A stretch of DNA of 7,286 nucleotides, from the NCBI GenBank assembly GCA_005880605.1, contig VBIS01000022.1, positions 1 to 7,286 of the forward strand. The letters are read 5' to 3'. Below the pieces are notes generated by a model. The model saw nothing but the letters and a program-made list of their open reading frames with translations. It was not told the origin of the DNA and ran no database searches. A program made the position numbers and the translations under genes. Each line of letters starts with the position of its first letter. The stretch's first letter is position 1. Below are positions 1 to 6,086 of this stretch, one piece after another. The stretch is from Chloroflexota bacterium (lineage in GTDB: Bacteria > Chloroflexota > Dormibacteria > CF-121).

Positions 1-1283
1 ACCGCGCGCTTGAAGCCGAGACGATGCGCCTCGAGGATGCGGCGCTCGAGCTGGCTCACGCGACGCACCTCCCCACTCAAGCCGAGCTCGCCAATCGCGA
101 TCAGATCGGCGCCGGCGGGCCGGTTGCGTTTGTTGGAGGCGATCGCGAGCGCTACCGCGAGGTCGGACGCCGGCTCGCCCAATCGCACCCCGCCCGCAGC
201 ATTGACGAACACGTCGTCCTGGCCCAGGTCGAGTTTGGCGCGGCGCTCGAGCACCGCCACCAGCATGTGCAGCCGGTTGAGATCGATGCCGTTGACCGAG
301 CGGCGCGGCGCCCCGAAGCGGCTCGGCGTGGTCAAACTCTGGAGTTCCACCAGTAACGGGCGGCTGCCTTCCATCGCAACGTGGACGACATTGCCGACCT
401 CGCTGAGCGAGCGGTCCTGCAGAAACGCCCGGCTGGGATCGCTGACCTCGTGCATCCCGCTGTCGCGCATTTCAAAGACACCGATCTCATCGGTGGAGCC
501 GAACCGATTCTTCTGGCTCCGCAGGATGCGGAAGCTGTGGTGCCGCTCACCTTCGAGGTAAAGGACGGTGTCGACGATGTGCTCCAGCACGCGCGGGCCC
601 GCGATCGCGCCTTCCTTGTTCACGTGACCCACCAGGAAAATCGGGATGTGGCTGCTCTTGGCGAGCAGCATCAGGCGTCCGGCGCATTCGCGCACCTGGC
701 TCACGCTGCCAGGCGCCGAGGTGACGCCGCCCAGGAAGACGGTCTGGATGGAGTCGATGACGGCCATCATCGGCCGCGCCTTTTCGAGATGCTCGATGAT
801 GCCATCGAGGTCGTTTTCGGCCAGCACCATCAGGCGATCGCCCTCGACGCCCAGGCGCTGCGCGCGCAGCTTGAGCTGCTGGACCGATTCCTCGCCCGAG
901 ACATACAGGACCGGTCCGTAGGTGGTGGCCACCTCGCTGGCCAGCTGGAGGAGCAGGGTCGACTTGCCGATCCCGGGGTCGCCGCCCACCAGCACCAGCG
1001 AGCCAGGTACGATGCCGCCGCCCAGGACCTGGTTAAGCTCGCGCATCGCCAGTCGGAGCCGGTTGGCCTGGGCAAAACGGACCTCGGACAATGGCATTGG
1101 CTGCGCCGTCGAGACGCTGACCCGGCGTGTTCCACTGGCGTGCGCGGCCGGCTCTGCCCGGACCTGCTCCTCGACATAGGTGTTCCAGTTGCCGCACTCG
1201 GGGCAGCGCCCCACCCACTTCGAGGACTGGTTGCCGCACTCCTGGCAGGCGAAGATGGTGCGCGGGCCCTTGAGCGTCTTCAC
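1..1283 (-). CDS. radA: DNA repair ATPase RadA/Sms (C-terminus beyond window)
   Basis: RadA is a RecA-like, Lon-related cytoplasmic ATPase that promotes branch migration and processing of recombination intermediates. The reading frame gives 427 residues before the left edge. Domains in order: a C4 zinc finger (C13, C16, C27, C30, in the pattern CxxC...CPEC); the ATPase core with Walker A GGDPGIGKST at 100-109 and Walker B ending at D177; the RadA signature KNRFG at 258-262; and a Lon-protease-like C-terminal domain from about 320 containing GEPASDLAVALAIAS. RadA is usually about 450-460 residues, so roughly 25-35 are missing because of the window edge, not a mutation. The start is GTG at 1281-1283: an in-frame TAG lies five codons upstream and the zinc finger begins at the expected distance. 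No Shine-Dalgarno sequence is visible. The gene lies downstream of a membrane-protein gene on the same strand and probably has its own promoter. Confidence 0.97.
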   Translation of the reverse strand, partial: MKTLKGPRTIFACQECGNQSSKWVGRCPECGNWNTYVEEQVRAEPAAHASGTRRVSVSTAQPMPLSEVRFAQANRLRLAMRELNQVLGGGIVPGSLVLVGGDPGIGKSTLLLQLASEVATTYGPVLYVSGEESVQQLKLRAQRLGVEGDRLMVLAENDLDGIIEHLEKARPMMAVIDSIQTVFLGGVTSAPGSVSQVRECAGRLMLLAKSSHIPIFLVGHVNKEGAIAGPRVLEHIVDTVLYLEGERHHSFRILRSQKNRFGSTDEIGVFEMRDSGMHEVSDPSRAFLQDRSLSEVGNVVHVAMEGSRPLLVELQSLTTPSRFGAPRRSVNGIDLNRLHMLVAVLERRAKLDLGQDDVFVNAAGGVRLGEPASDLAVALAIASNKRNRPAGADLIAIGELGLSGEVRRVSQLERRILEAHRLGFKRA

Positions 1284-1300
1284 GTCCGGCAGTAACTATA
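1284..1300 (-). promoter_or_regulatory. Candidate near-leaderless promoter of radA
   Basis: On the minus strand the hexamer TATAGT (1300-1295) matches the -10 consensus at five of six positions. Only 11 bases separate it from the GTG start, so a normal start site 6-8 bases downstream would leave a leader of about 3-5 bases. This agrees with the absence of a Shine-Dalgarno sequence. No good -35 hexamer is seen at 17 bases; that position falls inside the inverted repeat at 1312-1327. This is an inference from sequence only. Confidence 0.4.
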
Positions 1301-1311
1301 GGGTCGGCTTG

Positions 1312-1327
1312 CGACAGCTGCCTGTCG
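1312..1327. repeat. Perfect inverted repeat upstream of radA
   Basis: The 16 bases read CGACAG-CTGC-CTGTCG, a perfect 6-base inverted repeat with a 4-base centre. It lies 19 bases past the stop of the membrane-protein gene and overlaps the expected -35 position of the radA promoter. It could be a protein-binding operator for radA or a weak hairpin at the end of the upstream transcript. No T-run follows on the minus strand, which argues against an intrinsic terminator. It does not match the GAAC-N4-GTTC SOS box. Confidence 0.4.
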
Positions 1328-1346
1328 GTGTCTTAGCCTGCCGCCA

Positions 1347-2003
1347 TCACCGGAGGAGGCGGAGCAAGACAGGCGCCTGGCTGGCCGCCGTGAGCAATGC
1401 GCCGGTGGCCGTAACCACGCTCAGGATCTCGACGTACGGGAGGCTAAACATTTGGACCGAAATGGCCGAGGTTAGGGCCCCGGCGAATGCGCCGCCGACG
1501 ATCGTTGCCGGGACCCAGGCCCAAGCGATGTTCCCGGCTGAGCTTCGCAGGACGATCGCCTGTGCCGCCCCTAGAACAAACCCGGCGGCTGCCAGCCCCG
1601 CCGCGCCACTGATAACCGCCGTGGTTAGTGTGAGGTCGGTTCCGCCCGGACGAACGAACAGGCCAATCACGGTCGGGACCACAACGATCACCGCAACCAG
1701 CGTCGCCGAAACCGTCGCGGGGACCCACCAGTAGACCTCGAGACGGTATCTCCTGAGGAGGTACCACTGGGCCCCAGACGCGACAACGGCATCGAGCACA
1801 GTGGCGAGGTAGCGCATGGCGTCAAGGAGTGAAGGCGAGCCGTTAAGCGCAAGCCGCCGAAGCTGCCACGCGGCGAGCGCTCCGACGACTGCCCCGATGA
1901 CCGTGACGATGATCCAGAGGGCCCAGGCCAGCCGCTGGTTGGACCGGCGAACAGCAACTGCGGGCCGCTGTATCGCCTGCTCAGGCGTGGCCATCGCGGC
2001 CAT
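1347..2003 (-). CDS. Six-helix membrane protein of unknown function with internal repeats
   Basis: The 218-residue product is very hydrophobic, with about six predicted transmembrane segments near residues 25-46, 62-83, 92-117, 125-152, 160-183 and 188-208, after a short polar, arginine-containing N-terminus. A motif recurs: GAQWYLLRR at 77-85 and AAQAIVLR at 146-153, each followed by a tryptophan-rich stretch and WVPAT (93-97 and 163-167). A weaker copy, SQAPVLLR, lies at 208-215. This suggests duplicated two-helix units. I do not recognise a characterised family or function; it recalls unnamed integral membrane proteins with repeated AQW-x-x-LRR motifs. Start choice is uncertain. ATG at 2001-2003 is used here. 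ATG at 1992-1994 (215 residues) has a TACGAT hexamer placed for leaderless transcription. TTG at 2064-2066 would give 239 residues, but its apparent AGGAGG ribosome site is one arm of the preceding terminator. Confidence 0.75.
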   Translation of the reverse strand: MAAMATPEQAIQRPAVAVRRSNQRLAWALWIIVTVIGAVVGALAAWQLRRLALNGSPSLLDAMRYLATVLDAVVASGAQWYLLRRYRLEVYWWVPATVSATLVAVIVVVPTVIGLFVRPGGTDLTLTTAVISGAAGLAAAGFVLGAAQAIVLRSSAGNIAWAWVPATIVGGAFAGALTSAISVQMFSLPYVEILSVVTATGALLTAASQAPVLLRLLR

Positions 2004-2048
2004 CGTAACCGGACTCAGCGGTCTATTGGTTACGACCCGGTAACGAGG

Positions 2049-2080
2049 AACAAAGGAGGCCGGCAAGATGCCGGCCTCCT
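2049..2080 (-). terminator. Intrinsic terminator of the phosphoesterase gene
   Basis: An 11-base perfect stem is formed by 2054-2064 and 2070-2080 (arms AGGAGGCCGGC and GCCGGCCTCCT) with a 5-base loop. On the minus strand it starts 12 bases after the phosphoesterase TGA and is followed by a T-rich stretch, TTGTT. Position, stem strength and T-run all fit Rho-independent termination of the minus-strand transcript, so the next gene downstream probably has its own promoter. Confidence 0.85.
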
Positions 2081-2092
2081 CTCACGCTTTCG

Positions 2093-4366
2093 TCAGGACG
2101 CTGCCAGGGCGCTTGCCTGGTCGAGCAGGGACTGGGCTTGCGCAATCCAAGCCTTCGCCTGCTGCTCGTTGAGCGCCTGATTGTCGAACGCCGCCGCATT
2201 CAGCGCCGCCTTGATCTGCCCGGCGAGGGTGTCGCGCTGGGTCGCCAGGTCCGCGATCGATGTCTCGATCGACTCGTAGCGCGTCTCGTCCGTGCTCTTC
2301 AACGCCTTCGTCGACGCGGTCAAGAGGTCGAGCCCGAACTGGCCGAACGCCGCGTTGACCTGCTCGTATACGTTGCCGAGCCGCAACAGGGTCGCGCGAT
2401 GCGCGATCAGACTTTGCGGCAGCGCCTTCGTCTCTATGGCCTCGATCCGCACGCGGCCGTCGTTGACGTAGTCGTCCCTCAAGCCGGCCAGCGCCAGCGT
2501 TGTCGACCTTACGTTGGTGTGGTCCGTCCAAGTCTGGGAGTCGATACCCAGGGACTTGACCCCAGGGCCCACCAGTCCGAGCCAGTTCGTGGCGATCTCT
2601 GGCTGGATGTCGCCGTGGTTCCACGCGAAGTGGTAGTCAACGCAGGGGTTGCTGTCGCATTTAGGCGTGCAGTCCCTATCGGTTGCGCAGCCAGCCGACG
2701 GTGGTTGCTTCGTCGTCGCCGTGATGAAGTAGTCAGGAATAGCGAAGGCAGTGAAGCTAGGCGTCCTCGCGGGATCCGTATTGATCATGTGAAGAGCTTT
2801 CTCTCCAACCGGGTCTGCCATCTGGACGAAGACCGGCGCCGGACTGCTGCTCAGATATGGGTCGATGGCATTCAGGGCGAACACATCTCGTTCCATCTTG
2901 CGCAATGTCGAATCGGTGCGGTCTGGCTGGCCGTTGACGTAGAAGGTGGGTGCCGAATCGTTGTGCACGACGAAGCCGGGCGTGCCAGCCGGAAGCTTGG
3001 GCTTAATGTTCAGATTGACCTCGCCGATCTGGTTCGACGGGCAAGCCGGCGTCGTGGTCCAGGAGCAGTTCGTATGCGAATACGCGAGCGAACCATCAGC
3101 TTGGGGGATGCCCACACCACCTGCATAGTGGTCGCCCTCGTCCGCGGTAACGACAAAGAGCGTGTTTTTCTTCGTGATGCCGTCAGCCGCGAGCCGATCG
3201 AAGAACGTGGCGAAGGCGTTGTCATAAGCCTTGAGTTGGGCCTTATAGTCGGTCTCGCCGGGTCCGGACGCGCGCGGGAAATTCGGATTGAATGGAGCGG
3301 GAAACGACGACGTGTGGTTGTCGTGGGCGTCCGAGATGTAGGCGTAGGTCACCGGCACACCGGCTTCCTGCATCTGGGCAACGTAGCCCAACGTGTTCTT
3401 GGCGAGCGCCCAGTCAAAGCCCGGGAACCCGCAGCGCCCGAATGGGTCGGTGACCGGTTGACCCTCGGTGTTGTTGACGCAGGCATTGCCGCCCGTGATC
3501 GCCGGGTCAACATACTTGGCGCCGTACAGCGCCTGGTAGCCGAGGTAGCCGCCCCGCTCGTCGGGGAGCTTATCCGCCCTCGAGTTCGCCACGTTCGTCG
3601 CGTTCGAGGCGCAGATGCCGCCGCCCTGAGCGCAGTGGATGGCGATGCCGACGTAGTCGGTGAACGCTTTCGCGCGAGCGGCGGTACCGGAGGGTGCAGC
3701 GCTCGAGGCGACCGCATCGGTCCACTCGGGGGAGCCGGTGCCGAAGGCCTCGCTCATGTCGCCAAACGGACCGGTCCCAATATTCTCGAGCTCGATGTTC
3801 GCCGTCGAGACGCCGCCGAAATCGCACCCCGCCCGGGTGAACGGCACCCATGGTGCGGGAGTGTTCTTCTGCCCGTCAAACACCATGTTGGGCAACGCGT
3901 CGTTGGCACCGGTGGAATCGTCGACCAGGTCAGTCCAGTATTTGAACGCCGTGCTGAACGCGGGGATCTTGCTGGGAGGATAGTAGAAATAGCTGTTCGA
4001 AACGCCAACTCCGTGCCGGTCCGGGTAGAGGCCCGTGAGGCTCGAGAGGATCCCGCCAGCGGTGTGCGAAATCAAGACCGTGTGGTCATTGGTGAGAAGC
4101 GAACCGTTGGAAGTAAGGAAGTTCAGCAGATGCGGCATCTGCTCGAGGTCCGACGGCACAGATGGGTTGTCACGGGTGAAGTGCGTGTTGTCGAACACGA
4201 GGTAGATGACATGCTTGACCGGGCCCGAGAGCTGACACCCGGTGGGGGCGCCTGGGGACTTACTGGCCGACGCGGTCACCGCGGTGATACCCGCAACGCT
4301 GGCCGGCAGTACCGCCAGTGCCAGGAAACGGGCCATCGAACGCGCGAGTGATGGGCGAAGCTTCAT
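2093..4366 (-). CDS. Secreted phosphoesterase of the alkaline phosphatase superfamily
   Basis: This 757-residue exported enzyme probably hydrolyses a phosphate mono- or diester outside the membrane; the substrate cannot be told. Residues 1-34 look like a Sec signal peptide (basic N-terminus, hydrophobic core 12-30, ASA before a likely cut after 34). The core begins HVIYLVFDN (D59, probable metal ligand). SHTAGGILSSLTGLYPDRHG (100-119) aligns with the nucleophile loop of nucleotide pyrophosphatases/phosphodiesterases, making T102 the likely nucleophile. Further metal-ligand candidates are D346 with H348 or H351, D412-H413 in TADEGDH, and H584 in WNHGD. WTDHTNVRSTTLALAGLRDDY (613-633) resembles a C-terminal core segment common in this superfamily. 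Twelve cysteines, including a cluster at 560-575, suggest disulfides. Residues from about 655 on form an Ala/Gln-rich helical tail. The ATG has a strong AAGGAGG site (4377-4371) four bases upstream. It diverges from the oxidoreductase gene and ends at a strong terminator. Confidence 0.92.
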   Translation of the reverse strand: MKLRPSLARSMARFLALAVLPASVAGITAVTASASKSPGAPTGCQLSGPVKHVIYLVFDNTHFTRDNPSVPSDLEQMPHLLNFLTSNGSLLTNDHTVLISHTAGGILSSLTGLYPDRHGVGVSNSYFYYPPSKIPAFSTAFKYWTDLVDDSTGANDALPNMVFDGQKNTPAPWVPFTRAGCDFGGVSTANIELENIGTGPFGDMSEAFGTGSPEWTDAVASSAAPSGTAARAKAFTDYVGIAIHCAQGGGICASNATNVANSRADKLPDERGGYLGYQALYGAKYVDPAITGGNACVNNTEGQPVTDPFGRCGFPGFDWALAKNTLGYVAQMQEAGVPVTYAYISDAHDNHTSSFPAPFNPNFPRASGPGETDYKAQLKAYDNAFATFFDRLAADGITKKNTLFVVTADEGDHYAGGVGIPQADGSLAYSHTNCSWTTTPACPSNQIGEVNLNIKPKLPAGTPGFVVHNDSAPTFYVNGQPDRTDSTLRKMERDVFALNAIDPYLSSSPAPVFVQMADPVGEKALHMINTDPARTPSFTAFAIPDYFITATTKQPPSAGCATDRDCTPKCDSNPCVDYHFAWNHGDIQPEIATNWLGLVGPGVKSLGIDSQTWTDHTNVRSTTLALAGLRDDYVNDGRVRIEAIETKALPQSLIAHRATLLRLGNVYEQVNAAFGQFGLDLLTASTKALKSTDETRYESIETSIADLATQRDTLAGQIKAALNAAAFDNQALNEQQAKAWIAQAQSLLDQASALAAS

Positions 4367-4391
4367 GATCCCTCCTTCCCTTTAGCCAAAG

Positions 4392-4407
4392 CCGAATGAA
4401 CGTTCGG
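4392..4407. promoter_or_regulatory. SOS-box-like operator in the divergent promoter region
   Basis: The 16-base site CCGAATGAACGTTCGG has inverted ends CCGAA/TTCGG and an inner 8-base palindrome GAACGTTC (4398-4405). Read as GAAT-GAAC-GTTC it matches the Gram-positive LexA box CGAAC-RNRY-GTTCG at all but one position (T for C in the left half). It also resembles TetR-family operators, which often contain such palindromes. It lies 26 bases upstream of the phosphoesterase ATG and 41 bases upstream of the oxidoreductase ATG, so a bound repressor could affect either gene. No lexA or tetR gene is in the window. The rest of the 81-base gap (4367-4447) holds only the ribosome site of the phosphoesterase and a possible -10 element. 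Confidence 0.4.
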
Positions 4408-4432
4408 TTAAATCACGTCCTCAATCGCCCTG

Positions 4433-4438
4433 TATTGT
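4433..4438 (+). promoter_or_regulatory. Candidate -10 element of the oxidoreductase gene
   Basis: TATTGT matches the -10 consensus at four to five positions and is preceded by TG. Nine bases separate it from the ATG at 4448, so transcription would start 1-3 bases before the start codon. No clear Shine-Dalgarno sequence or -35 hexamer is visible. The spacing resembles that at radA. Confidence 0.35.
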
Positions 4439-4447
4439 GGCAGAGAA

Positions 4448-5278
4448 ATGCGGATTGGTCTAGATACGGCACAGCATCAGCTCACCTGGACCGAGCTGGT
4501 GGAGCGAGTCCAATTCGCGGAGTCCGCTGGGTTCGATGGCGCCTGGGTGTTCGACCACTTCACGCCCCTCTACGGCGCTGCGAACGGGCCCTGCATGGAG
4601 GGATGGACGCTGCTTGCGGGACTGGCCGCGGTTACCTCCCGAATCCGCTTCGGCGTGCTGGTGACCGGCATCACCTACCGGCACCCCTCGATCCTCGCCA
4701 CCGAGGCGATCACCGTGGACCAGATCTCGAATGGGCGGCTGGAGATCGGGGTGGGTGCAGCCTGGCACGAACCCGAGCATGAACAGTTAGGAGTCCCGTT
4801 TCCTCCGCTCAAGGAGCGGGCGGAGCGCCTCGAGGAAGGCGTGCAGGTCATGCGCCTGTTGATGACGAAGGATCGCGCGACCTTTGCGGGCCGGCATTAC
4901 CAGCTCAACAAGGCCAGCTATCACCCGCGACCGGTTCAGCGACCCCATCCGCCGATCTGGATCGGGGCTGGCGGTGAGCAGCTGATGCTGCCGATCGTCG
5001 CCCGCCAGGCCGACGCCTGGCATGCGTTCGGCTCCGATGACTCCCTGGCGCGCAAGTCGCGGCTGCTCGACCAGCTCGCCGAAAAGGCTGGACGAGACCC
5101 AAAGGCGATCCTGCGCTCGGCGTCCCTGTCCCTTTCGAGACCGTGGGACCAGGTGCGCCGTCGATCGGCCCAGCTGCGCGCGGCCGGATTTGGCTACCTG
5201 ATCGCGGAGTGGCCGTCGGAAGGCAAGCGGCGCCTCGACGAGTTCGTCGAGAAGGTGATGCCGGAGCTCGGGGCTTAG
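4448..5278 (+). CDS. LLM-class F420-dependent oxidoreductase (Rv1855c-like)
   Basis: The 276-residue protein is a luciferase-like (bacterial luciferase superfamily) TIM-barrel enzyme, probably using coenzyme F420 for hydride transfer in the cytoplasm; the substrate is unknown. Family features in order: barrel start MRIGLDTAQHQLTW; the AGFDGAWVFDHF strand-loop at 27-38; GPCMEGWTLLAGLA at 47-60; RIRFGVLVTGITYRHPS at 65-81; DQISNGRLEIGVGAAWHEPE at 91-110; RPHPPIWIGAGGEQ at 165-178, the phosphate-binding region; and ARQADAW at 185-191. The order and wording, especially HFTPLYG..GPC.EGWTLL and VTG.TYRHPS, fit the probable F420-dependent oxidoreductases related to mycobacterial Rv1855c. FMN use cannot be excluded. 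Length is slightly short but complete for the group. It is the only plus-strand gene here; its TAG (5276-5278) interlocks with the stop codon of the convergent small gene. Confidence 0.92.
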   Translation: MRIGLDTAQHQLTWTELVERVQFAESAGFDGAWVFDHFTPLYGAANGPCMEGWTLLAGLAAVTSRIRFGVLVTGITYRHPSILATEAITVDQISNGRLEIGVGAAWHEPEHEQLGVPFPPLKERAERLEEGVQVMRLLMTKDRATFAGRHYQLNKASYHPRPVQRPHPPIWIGAGGEQLMLPIVARQADAWHAFGSDDSLARKSRLLDQLAEKAGRDPKAILRSASLSLSRPWDQVRRRSAQLRAAGFGYLIAEWPSEGKRRLDEFVEKVMPELGA

Positions 5279-5436
5279 CTCTTTGCGGCTTTTTCGCGTT
5301 TGACCTTGTTGGCTTGCTTGCCCAGTGCGGTGCGGGTCTTCTTCGGGAGATGAGCGATCGTCTTCTTTTTCTTGGACGCGGCAATGGCCTTGGTGATGTT
5401 CTTGCGAGCGGCGGCGCGCTGCTTCTCGGTTGCCAT
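5275..5436 (-). CDS. Small lysine-rich basic protein, 53 residues, function unknown
   Basis: The frame starts at ATG 5434-5436, runs 53 codons and ends at TAA 5275-5277. It has a textbook AGGAGG ribosome site (5447-5442) five bases upstream of the ATG, better than that of most genes here. The product has 14 lysines and 4 arginines against 2 glutamates and no aspartate. An alanine/lysine-rich helical N-terminus contains KKKK (22-25), followed by TIAHLPKKTRTALGKQA (26-42). From memory this TIAHLPKKTRTALGKQ segment recurs in small conserved hypothetical proteins of soil bacteria, but I cannot search for it. A nucleic-acid-binding role is suggested only by charge. It follows the sigma-factor gene by 26 bases, so it is probably its operon partner or target. 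Its stop overlaps the convergent oxidoreductase stop in the four bases TTAG, leaving no room for a terminator between them. Confidence 0.85.
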   Translation of the reverse strand: MATEKQRAAARKNITKAIAASKKKKTIAHLPKKTRTALGKQANKVKREKAAKS

Positions 5437-5447
5437 GTGGCCCTCCT

Positions 5448-5460
5448 GAAACGATGTTTC
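5448..5460. repeat. Short inverted repeat before the small basic gene
   Basis: GAAAC-GAT-GTTTC is a perfect 5-base inverted repeat with a 3-base centre. It lies between the sigma-factor stop and the small gene, directly upstream of the AGGAGG ribosome site. It could be a weak RNA hairpin or a small operator. The stem is A/T-rich and no T-run follows on the minus strand, so it is unlikely to terminate transcription. Confidence 0.3.
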
Positions 5461-5462
5461 TC

Positions 5463-6041
5463 TCAGAATGCCGAAGCGACGAGGTCGCGCGCAAGCTCGA
5501 GCCGAAGGCGCTGCACCGCCCGATAGATCAGGAGCTTGGCGGCAGCCGGCGACTTGCCGAGGACCGCGCCGACGTCTTCCATGGTCAGGTCGTCGGAGAA
5601 CTTGAGGATCATGGCGGCGCGCTGTTGCCGCGGCAGGCGATCGATGGCCTGCCAGACGGCCCGCACGCGGTCGCGGGCAATGACTTCATCGGCCGGGTCC
5701 ATCTCGAGGGCGGGCAGGGCGATAGCGTCGTCGAGGGACAGCTGCGGCCGCCGATTGCGATAGTGGCTCGCCACCGCGTTGGCGGCGATCCGGTAGAGCC
5801 AGCAGCTGAACGGACGACCCTGGTCCTGGTAGTTCCTGATGCCCCGCAGCGCGCTCATGAAGACATCGGCGGTGACGTCCTCGGCCAGGCCGTCGTCGTG
5901 GATCCGCGAGCGCACGAAGCGGTAGATCCTGGCCGAATAGCGATCGTAGAGCTCACCGAAGGCGGCGGGGTCGGTCTTCGCGCGCTCGACGGGATCGCGC
6001 CAGAAGGCGTCCGGGATGCCGGCGTGCTGTACAGGGCTCAT
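5463..6041 (-). CDS. ECF-type RNA polymerase sigma factor
   Basis: The 192-residue protein is an RNA polymerase sigma-70-family factor of the extracytoplasmic-function type, which directs polymerase to a small promoter set. Region 2 spans about residues 26-97, with FGELYDRYSARIYRFVRSR, the AEDVTADVFMSALRG segment (53-67) and FSCWLYRIAANAVASHYR (78-95), the core-binding and -10-recognition part. Region 4 spans about 126-185, with LPRQQRAAMILKFSDDLTMEDVGAVLGKSPAAAKLLIYRAVQRLR containing the helix-turn-helix that reads the -35 box (shown here only as part of the domain, residues 136-180). Length is normal for the class. The ATG at 6039-6041 has only a weak ribosome site. It lies 45 bases after fdhD and 26 before the small basic gene. 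No anti-sigma factor or zinc-finger gene is adjacent, which is unusual, so how it is held inactive is not shown. Confidence 0.95.
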   Translation of the reverse strand: MSPVQHAGIPDAFWRDPVERAKTDPAAFGELYDRYSARIYRFVRSRIHDDGLAEDVTADVFMSALRGIRNYQDQGRPFSCWLYRIAANAVASHYRNRRPQLSLDDAIALPALEMDPADEVIARDRVRAVWQAIDRLPRQQRAAMILKFSDDLTMEDVGAVLGKSPAAAKLLIYRAVQRLRLELARDLVASAF

Positions 6042-6061
6042 AGCCTGGCACGCTATCGCCC

Positions 6062-6085
6062 TTCCGACGCGATGTCGTCACGGAA
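6062..6085. repeat. Imperfect inverted repeat between fdhD and the sigma-factor gene
   Basis: Within the 45-base gap, TTCC/GGAA ends enclose GACG/CGTC arms. Read on the minus strand this is an 8-base stem with a 2-base bulge and a 6-base loop. It lies right after the fdhD stop, 21 bases before the sigma-factor ATG. It could be an attenuating hairpin or an operator for the sigma gene. It lacks a T-run, so it is not a standard terminator. Confidence 0.3.
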
Positions 6086-6086
6086 A

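Noticed and set aside
381..1295. A 304-codon open frame on the plus strand across radA
   Set aside because: It is the complement of a clear RadA frame with zinc finger, Walker A and KNRFG motifs; the plus-strand product has no family features.
1347..2066. TTG start at 2066 for the membrane protein
   Set aside because: The start lies in the loop of a strong terminator and its ribosome site is a stem arm; downstream ATG codons are more likely, though this is not proven.
2138..4351. A 737-codon open frame on the plus strand opposite the phosphoesterase gene
   Set aside because: Its product is arginine/valine-rich with no recognisable domain, while the minus strand shows a signal peptide, metal motifs, a strong ribosome site and a terminator. 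Long antisense frames are expected in high-GC codon use.
5448..5460. Short inverted repeat as a terminator of the sigma-factor transcript
   Set aside because: The 5-base A/T-rich stem has no T-run after it and is followed immediately by a strong ribosome site and a gene.
4787..5494. A 235-codon minus-strand frame opposite the oxidoreductase and across the small basic gene
   Set aside because: Low-complexity Arg/Gln/Ser-rich product overlapping two better-supported genes in other frames.
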